Shown here: positions 59,237 to 64,000 of the stretch, piece by piece
Numbering within the stretch: the stretch's first letter is position 1
Layout: each line of letters opens with the position of its first letter
Assembly (NCBI RefSeq): GCF_010726645.1
Contig: NZ_AP022563.1
Coordinates: 3,596,001-3,660,000 of the forward strand
Length of the DNA stretch: 64,000 nt
Direction of reading: 5' to 3'
DNA from: Mycolicibacterium duvalii
GTDB lineage: Bacteria > Actinomycetota > Actinomycetes > Mycobacteriales > Mycobacteriaceae
Made by a program: the position numbers and the translations under genes
The notes under the pieces: generated by a model
Told to the model about the DNA's origin: nothing
Seen by the model: only the letters and a program-made list of their open reading frames with translations
Database searches by the model: none

Positions 59237-59590
59237 TTACTCCGCGGCGCCGACAGGCGCGCTGTAGATGCAGTCCGGTGCGAAGAATTGCAGCGACCCG
59301 TCGCCGCGCACCACGACGCGCATCTCGGTCGCGTCGTCGTCATCGCGCACCCGTTCCATGTAGCGCGTCAGGTGCGCCAGCTCGTCGCCCTCGACCCAAC
59401 TTTCCATCACGACGCGGGTCCGCACCGCGTTGCCGCACGGGAACCCGTGCGCCATCTCAGGATCCGGCAGCGACACCAGCAGCGGCTGCTCGGATCGCGT
59501 CGTCGCGTCGCAGTCGTGCACTCCGCCCATCCAGCCAAACGGTGCGGCCGCACCGCACATCCCACACACCGGCCAATCGGTCAACGACAC
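59237..59590 (-). CDS. Small zinc-ribbon-like protein, unknown function
   Basis: Predicted 117-aa protein from the GTG at 59590 (VSLTDWPVCGMCGAAAPFGW). That start is preferred because GGAGG precedes it by about 7 bases; the ATG at 59638 would add 16 residues without a ribosome site. A CxxC (CGMC) and further Cys/His (HDCDATT, HGFPCGN, APDCIY) could bind zinc. The remaining half is predicted beta-rich (MRVVVRGDGSLQFFAP). No family is recognised with confidence. It is transcribed away from jetABC. Confidence 0.6.
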   Translation of the reverse strand: MSLTDWPVCGMCGAAAPFGWMGGVHDCDATTRSEQPLLVSLPDPEMAHGFPCGNAVRTRVVMESWVEGDELAHLTRYMERVRDDDDATEMRVVVRGDGSLQFFAPDCIYSAPVGAAE

Positions 59591-59794
59591 GCCTCCCCCT
59601 CCGAACCCTGCACAGATTTTACCCGCGGGAACCGACATCGCCGCTGGTCAGCGGCCACAGCGAACCTCACCGATCACATCCGCCCCAGGAGTGACAGCGG
59701 GTCGGCGACACCACACCACCGCGTCCCCTGCGCTGTCGCCGGGGTGGCCTATGTTGAACCGTCCGCACCGATCGAGACGCACGAAGGAGGCCAG

Positions 59795-61249
59795 GTGGAC
59801 GACCACGGCGCACTGTCGGTCGCCGACCTGCACGGACTCAACCGCGACCTGCAGAACTCCCGGGCGCTGCGGCTGCTCGCCACCACCAACCTGGGTCTGT
59901 ACGCGACGCTGATGGAGCGCCACCTGTGCGACGGCGTGGTCGGCGAGACCGAGTTGGTGGTGGCGCTGGAGCGCGACCTGGCAGAGCTCGACGCCGCCGA
60001 CGGGCAGTCCGGGCTGGCGCTGATCAAGTCGTGGGCCAGCCAGGGCTGGCTGCACCGCGTCGTCGACGAGCGCAGCGACCGCAACGTCTGTTACCTGACC
60101 CAGGACACCCGTCGCGCGCTGGACTTCCTGCGCGGCATGCGCCGCAACGACACCATCGCCACCGGCGGCTCGATCAACGGCATCGCGTCGCGGCTCAAGC
60201 AGATCGCGGTCCGCGTCGACGGCGACCCGGCCCGGGTGCGCAAGCACATCGAGGCCGAGATCGCCGCGCTCCAAGCCGAACTCGACGACCTCGACGCCGG
60301 CCGGCGCCCGGAGCCCGACGTCACCGACTGCTACGACGAGGCCCGCGCGATCGCGCTGCAGATGGAGCGGTTGATCACCGACATCGGCCAGTACGGCGCG
60401 ATGATCGAGCAGGCCACCGCAGCGCTGGACGAGCCGATCGACAGCAATGTCGCCTACCGCGACCGGCAGCGCCAGATGTACGCCGACTACCAGGCCGCGT
60501 GGGAATCGCAGGGCCGCGACAGCCACCGCGCGTTCCTGCGGATGATCAACGACCCCGATCAGCGCGCCGAGTTCGAGGCCGACGTCGCCGCGGTCGCCGA
60601 GGGGCTGCCCGCGCTGAACCCGGAGCTGCGCAAGGTGATGGCCGGCTTCTTCGAGCTGGTCGGCCATCAGATCGACGAGGTCGAGCGCATCCAGCAGCGC
60701 TGCGCGCAGCGGGTCAAGCGGTTCACCGCGTTCGGCACGCTGGAGCAGAGCCGCGGCGTGGCCCGCCAGCTCAACGACGCCATCGGCGCCGCGCGCGCCC
60801 TGCTGAAGACCAGCCTGACCGACTCCCGGCTGGACGACATCGAGGTGCCGCTGGCCCGCCACGCGATCAGCTCGGTCGGTGCGCTGAGCTTCCGGATCGG
60901 CGACCTGTCGGCGCCGAAGCCCGCCCAGTCGGCCGACGGCGAGGTCGACCTGGCCAGCTTCGCCGCGCTGACCACCCAGGTCGACGCGCCCGCGATGACC
61001 GACATGCTCAACGCCGCGATCCGCCGCGGCCCGGTGTCGCTGGCCCAGGCGGTCGACCTGGTCGGCCGCGACGGTGCGGGGGCCTACCTCGGGCACGTCA
61101 TCGTGCTGTGGTCGTGGGCGCTCAAGCAACCCCACGAGAACATCCCGGACTCCACGACTATCCGATTCCGCTCCCTCGACGGCAAGGACCGCGAAATCGC
61201 CGTGCCGGAACTGCATTTCACCGAACCGATCGCCGGAGCGCTGACATGA
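59795..61249 (+). CDS. jetA: Wadjet/MksF-type condensin subunit JetA (DUF3375)
   Basis: Predicted 484-aa subunit equivalent to the kleisin MksF/JetA, with a DUF3375 profile: winged-helix N-terminal region (RALRLLATTNLGLYATLMER), a long coiled-coil-like middle (EAEIAALQAELDDLDAG; LQMERLITDIGQYGAMIEQA) and a C-terminal helical end. The GTG at 59795 is chosen for GAAGGAGG four bases upstream. Wadjet complexes find and cleave circular plasmids. It is the first of three coupled genes, jetA-jetB-jetC, and its ATG neighbour jetB overlaps its stop (ATGA). Confidence 0.88.
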   Translation: MDDHGALSVADLHGLNRDLQNSRALRLLATTNLGLYATLMERHLCDGVVGETELVVALERDLAELDAADGQSGLALIKSWASQGWLHRVVDERSDRNVCYLTQDTRRALDFLRGMRRNDTIATGGSINGIASRLKQIAVRVDGDPARVRKHIEAEIAALQAELDDLDAGRRPEPDVTDCYDEARAIALQMERLITDIGQYGAMIEQATAALDEPIDSNVAYRDRQRQMYADYQAAWESQGRDSHRAFLRMINDPDQRAEFEADVAAVAEGLPALNPELRKVMAGFFELVGHQIDEVERIQQRCAQRVKRFTAFGTLEQSRGVARQLNDAIGAARALLKTSLTDSRLDDIEVPLARHAISSVGALSFRIGDLSAPKPAQSADGEVDLASFAALTTQVDAPAMTDMLNAAIRRGPVSLAQAVDLVGRDGAGAYLGHVIVLWSWALKQPHENIPDSTTIRFRSLDGKDREIAVPELHFTEPIAGALT

Positions 61250-61938
61250 CCACCACGGACCGATCCGCCGAGGACATCGACTTCTCCTCCCTGCCGCAGG
61301 TCGACCAGAACGCCCGCCCGCCGCAGCAGCGCCGGCCCCGCTTCGACGGCGACGTCTCCGAACTGCCCGACCGGGCCTGCTGGGCGCTGCAGCACCTGTT
61401 GACGCGCCGCTACATCAGCGCCGAATCCGACAGCGACCTCTACGCGTGGGTGCTGGAGTACCGCGACCAGCTGGCGGTGCGGCTCTCCGAGCTGGATCTG
61501 CTGCTGCGTGTCGCCGAGGGCACCGACATCGCGTTCGTCGAGCAGGCGCGCTACGAATCCGCCAGGGGCGTCAAGCTGCTGCGCCGCGAACCGCTGGGCA
61601 CCTACGACTCGATCCTGGCGCTGCACCTGGCGCAGATGATGCGCGCCGCCGGCGGGCAGAGCGTGCTGATCAGCCGCGAGGAGATGCACGGTCTGTTCTC
61701 CGGGGTGCTCAACGACACCGACCGCGATGCGGTGACGTTCACCGCGCGCGTCGACGGCGCGATCGCGCGGCTGGCCGGTCTGGAGATTCTGCGCCGCAGC
61801 CGCGACGACGAGGACAGCTACACCATCAGCCCGGTGATCACCGCGGTGATGACCGCCAGCGTGATCACCGAGCTGCAACAGCAGTTCGAACAGCTGGCCA
61901 CGGGTGGCGCACCCGCCGAGGGAGAAGACGGTGACTGA
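61246..61938 (+). CDS. jetB: Wadjet/MksE-type condensin subunit JetB (DUF4194)
   Basis: Predicted 230-aa subunit of the DUF4194/MksE family, which binds the kleisin JetA. Two winged-helix-like units are suggested (DRACWALQHLLTRRYISAE; VTFTARVDGAIARLAGLEIL). The acidic C-terminus ends GGAPAEGEDGD. The ATG overlaps the stop of jetA, and its stop lies eight bases inside the jetC reading frame. The gene order matches Wadjet loci and the M. smegmatis Ept (MksBEFG-like) system that limits plasmid establishment. Confidence 0.88.
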   Translation: MTTTDRSAEDIDFSSLPQVDQNARPPQQRRPRFDGDVSELPDRACWALQHLLTRRYISAESDSDLYAWVLEYRDQLAVRLSELDLLLRVAEGTDIAFVEQARYESARGVKLLRREPLGTYDSILALHLAQMMRAAGGQSVLISREEMHGLFSGVLNDTDRDAVTFTARVDGAIARLAGLEILRRSRDDEDSYTISPVITAVMTASVITELQQQFEQLATGGAPAEGEDGD

Positions 61939-64000
61939 ACAGTTCCACCTGTCCCGGTTGCAGGTCATCAACTGGGGGGTGTTCGACGGCTACCACTCGA
62001 TTGCGTTCAGCCCCGGCGGTGCGCTGATCGCCGGCGCCTCGGGCAGCGGAAAATCGTCGCTGCTGGACGCGATCTCGCTGGGCTTCCTGCCGTTCAACCG
62101 GCGCAACTTCAACGCCTCGGGCGACAACACCGCCGCTGGGTCCAGTGCGGGCCGGCGCACCGTCGACAAGTATGTGCGCGGCGCGTGGGGCCAGCGCAGC
62201 GACGGCGCCGCCAGTCGGGTGATGTATCTGCGCGGGGAGGGCACCGCCTGGTCGGCCGTGGCGGTCACCTACAGCAGCGACTCCGGCCGCACCGTCACCG
62301 GGCTGGTGCTCAAATGGCTGACCGGCGAGTCCCGCAACGACTCGTCGAGCCGGTTCGTCCTCGGTGACGGCGACCTGGACATCGAGGACGTCTGTAACCG
62401 CTGGGCCGCAGGGCGTTTCGACACGGGCGTCTTCAAGGAGAACGGGTGGCGGTTCACCACCAAGGTGGAGTCACAGTACCTGGCGCAGCTGTACGCGACC
62501 ATCGGCATCCGCGCGTCCGACGCGGCTCAGCAGTTGCTCGGTAAGGCCAAGTCGCTCAAGAGCGTCGGCGGGCTCGAGCAGTTCGTCCGCGAATTCATGC
62601 TGGACGAGCCGGACAGCCTGGCCCGGTTGCCCGAGGCGCTCAAGCAGATCGACCCGCTGGTCGAGGCCCGCGAGTTGCTCGCCGTCGCGCAGCGTAAACG
62701 CAAGATCCTCGGCGACATCGAGAAGATCCAGCAGCGCTACGCGTCGGAGTCCTCGGATCTGGGCATCATCGACCTGGTCGACGCGCCGATGGTGCGGGCC
62801 TACACCGACCATGTGCGGGTCGCGCAGTGCCCGGAGCAGATTGCGCAGCTGGACTCCACCATCGACCAGCTGGACAACGAGTACGAAGACGTCACGCGCT
62901 CGCTGAATCTGGCTAAGGCCGAAGCAGATTCGCTCAACGCGCAGATCAGCGGCAACAGCGCCAGCCTCGGTCCGCTGCAGTCGCAGGTCACCGCCGCCGA
63001 GACCGCCGCCGAGCAGGTGTCGCGCCGCCGCGCGGCCTATGAGGACATGCTGGCCGCGCAGGGGCTCGACGTCCCCGCGGGCCCCGACGAGTTCTGGAAC
63101 CTGCGCGAAGAACTGCTCGCCGAGGCCACCGAGCTGCTGGCCACGGTCGAACGCCACCGCGAAGCCTCCACCGACGCCGAGTATGCGCAGAAGGCGGCCC
63201 GGATCACGCGTGACGACGCCGCCAAAGAACTCAAACGGGTCGAACACGTCGGGTCGGCGCTGCCGGAGTTCGCGTTGGCGATGCGCGAACACATCTGCGC
63301 CGCCGTCGGTGTCGACACCGCCGAGCTGCCCTATGTCGCGGAGCTGATGGACCTGCGTGCCGACCAGACCCGCTGGCGCACCGCGGTGGAGAAGGTGCTG
63401 CGCGGGGCGGGGCTGCGGCTGCTGGTACCCGATCAGCACTGGACGAAGGTGCTGCGGTTCGTCAACGAGACCAACATGCGGGGCCGGCTGGCGCTGCATC
63501 ACGTACGCACCAAGACCTACGGCACCGCGCCGACGGACCCGGAGCCGAACACCCTGGCCGGCAAGCTTTTTGCGGTCGACCCGGACCATCCGTGCGCGGC
63601 CGAGGCCGTCGACATCGTCGCCGCCGCCGGTGACCACATCTGCGTCGACACCCCCGAGGTGTTCGCCCGCTTTCGCCGCGCGGTCACCGACACCGGCCTG
63701 TACAAGGACTCCGACCGGGTCGCGATCAAAGACGACCGGCGCCCGCTCAAGCAGTCCGAATACCTGTACCAGGGCGACGTGTCCGCCAAGATCAACGCGC
63801 TGACCGTCGACCTGGCCGCCGCCGAGCAGGCCTACCAGAAGGCCCGGCACACCGCCGACGAGATCGCCGCGCAGCGTCAGCAGTGGCGCGACCGGGCCGC
63901 GGCCTGCAAGGCGATCTGCGAGCAGTTCGGGCAGTGGAGCCAGATCGACGTCGAGACCGCCGACGGGCACGCCGACCGGCTGCGCGAGCAGTACGAGCTG
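61931..64000 (+). CDS. jetC: Wadjet SMC-like ATPase JetC (MksB), 5' part, cut by right edge
   Basis: The first 690 codons of an SMC/SbcC-like ATPase, starting with GTG at 61931 (VTEQFHLSRLQVINWGVFDG) and overlapping jetB by 8 bp. The N-terminal half of the ATPase head has Walker A AGASGSGKSSLLDAISLGFL (about residues 34-53). Coiled coil begins near residue 230 and a hinge-like region around 480-560 (LRADQTRWRTAVEKVLRGAG). The Walker B and signature motif lie beyond the edge. Following genes should include jetD, the topoisomerase VI-like nuclease, if the system is complete. Confidence 0.9.
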   Translation, partial: MTEQFHLSRLQVINWGVFDGYHSIAFSPGGALIAGASGSGKSSLLDAISLGFLPFNRRNFNASGDNTAAGSSAGRRTVDKYVRGAWGQRSDGAASRVMYLRGEGTAWSAVAVTYSSDSGRTVTGLVLKWLTGESRNDSSSRFVLGDGDLDIEDVCNRWAAGRFDTGVFKENGWRFTTKVESQYLAQLYATIGIRASDAAQQLLGKAKSLKSVGGLEQFVREFMLDEPDSLARLPEALKQIDPLVEARELLAVAQRKRKILGDIEKIQQRYASESSDLGIIDLVDAPMVRAYTDHVRVAQCPEQIAQLDSTIDQLDNEYEDVTRSLNLAKAEADSLNAQISGNSASLGPLQSQVTAAETAAEQVSRRRAAYEDMLAAQGLDVPAGPDEFWNLREELLAEATELLATVERHREASTDAEYAQKAARITRDDAAKELKRVEHVGSALPEFALAMREHICAAVGVDTAELPYVAELMDLRADQTRWRTAVEKVLRGAGLRLLVPDQHWTKVLRFVNETNMRGRLALHHVRTKTYGTAPTDPEPNTLAGKLFAVDPDHPCAAEAVDIVAAAGDHICVDTPEVFARFRRAVTDTGLYKDSDRVAIKDDRRPLKQSEYLYQGDVSAKINALTVDLAAAEQAYQKARHTADEIAAQRQQWRDRAAACKAICEQFGQWSQIDVETADGHADRLREQYEL

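Overview
The window is high-GC actinobacterial DNA and almost certainly comes from a Mycobacterium/Mycolicibacterium chromosome. Evidence: mycolic-acid genes (HadABC dehydratase, two MmaA/CmaA-type methyltransferases, an antigen-85-like mycolyltransferase), a PE-PPE-domain hydrolase, an MMPL transporter and DUF4333 lipoproteins. The gene order from rplL back through recD matches, in inverted orientation, the M. tuberculosis Rv0629c-Rv0652 neighbourhood. I see no insertion sequence, prophage, CRISPR array or rRNA operon. No gene-free stretch exceeds 300 bp; the largest is 14888-15173.

Region by region. 1-3.7 kb (minus): the N-terminal part of a STAND-type ATPase regulator running off the left edge, two tandem DUF4333 lipoproteins, and rplJ-rplL behind an L10-leader with an attenuator. 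3.65-6.7 kb: a ROK kinase and a WYL regulator (minus), divergent from two DinB-family genes, with a perfect operator-like palindrome between the divergent genes. 6.7-13.4 kb: a small secreted protein, a TetR regulator divergent from an MpaB-like (DUF2236) oxygenase, an ABC1/UbiB kinase, lipG and two mycolic acid methyltransferases. 13.4-19.9 kb (minus): a PE-PPE hydrolase, then rplA, rplK, nusG, secE, tRNA-Trp, hadC, hadB, hadA, rpmG, tRNA-Met and tRNA-Thr, an information-processing/FAS-II cluster.

20-36 kb: a metallo-beta-lactamase-fold hydrolase, echA3, a CorA-type transporter, an FAD reductase, a 44-aa basic small protein, a DUF3060 protein, recC-recB-recD joined by 4-bp or shorter stop/start overlaps, and an 811-codon membrane protein with a kinase-like middle domain. 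36.4-42 kb: a lipoprotein VanY-type peptidase, then a tightly coupled operon of MMPL transporter, type III polyketide synthase, isoprenylcysteine-methyltransferase-like enzyme and FAD oxidoreductase. This set is the enzyme complement for methylated, hydroxylated polyketide lipids (alkylpyrone, alkylresorcinol or quinone type), with a built-in exporter. Two of its four genes appear to start at CTG.

41.9-59.6 kb: a MASE1-PAS-GGDEF diguanylate cyclase, glgP, a PhyH-like dioxygenase flanked by two long inverted-repeat elements, an antigen-85-like protein with a proline-rich tail, a DUF4344 lipoprotein metallopeptidase, a rhodanese, a VTT-domain membrane protein coupled to a Pif1-like helicase with a degenerate DnaQ-like region and a BRCT domain, a threonine-aldolase-like enzyme, a release-factor-like protein, an aldehyde dehydrogenase preceded by a coupled 40-aa remnant ORF, a nitronate monooxygenase and an alpha/beta hydrolase. 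59.8-64 kb: jetA-jetB-jetC of a Wadjet/MksBEF-type condensin defence system against plasmids, cut by the right edge.
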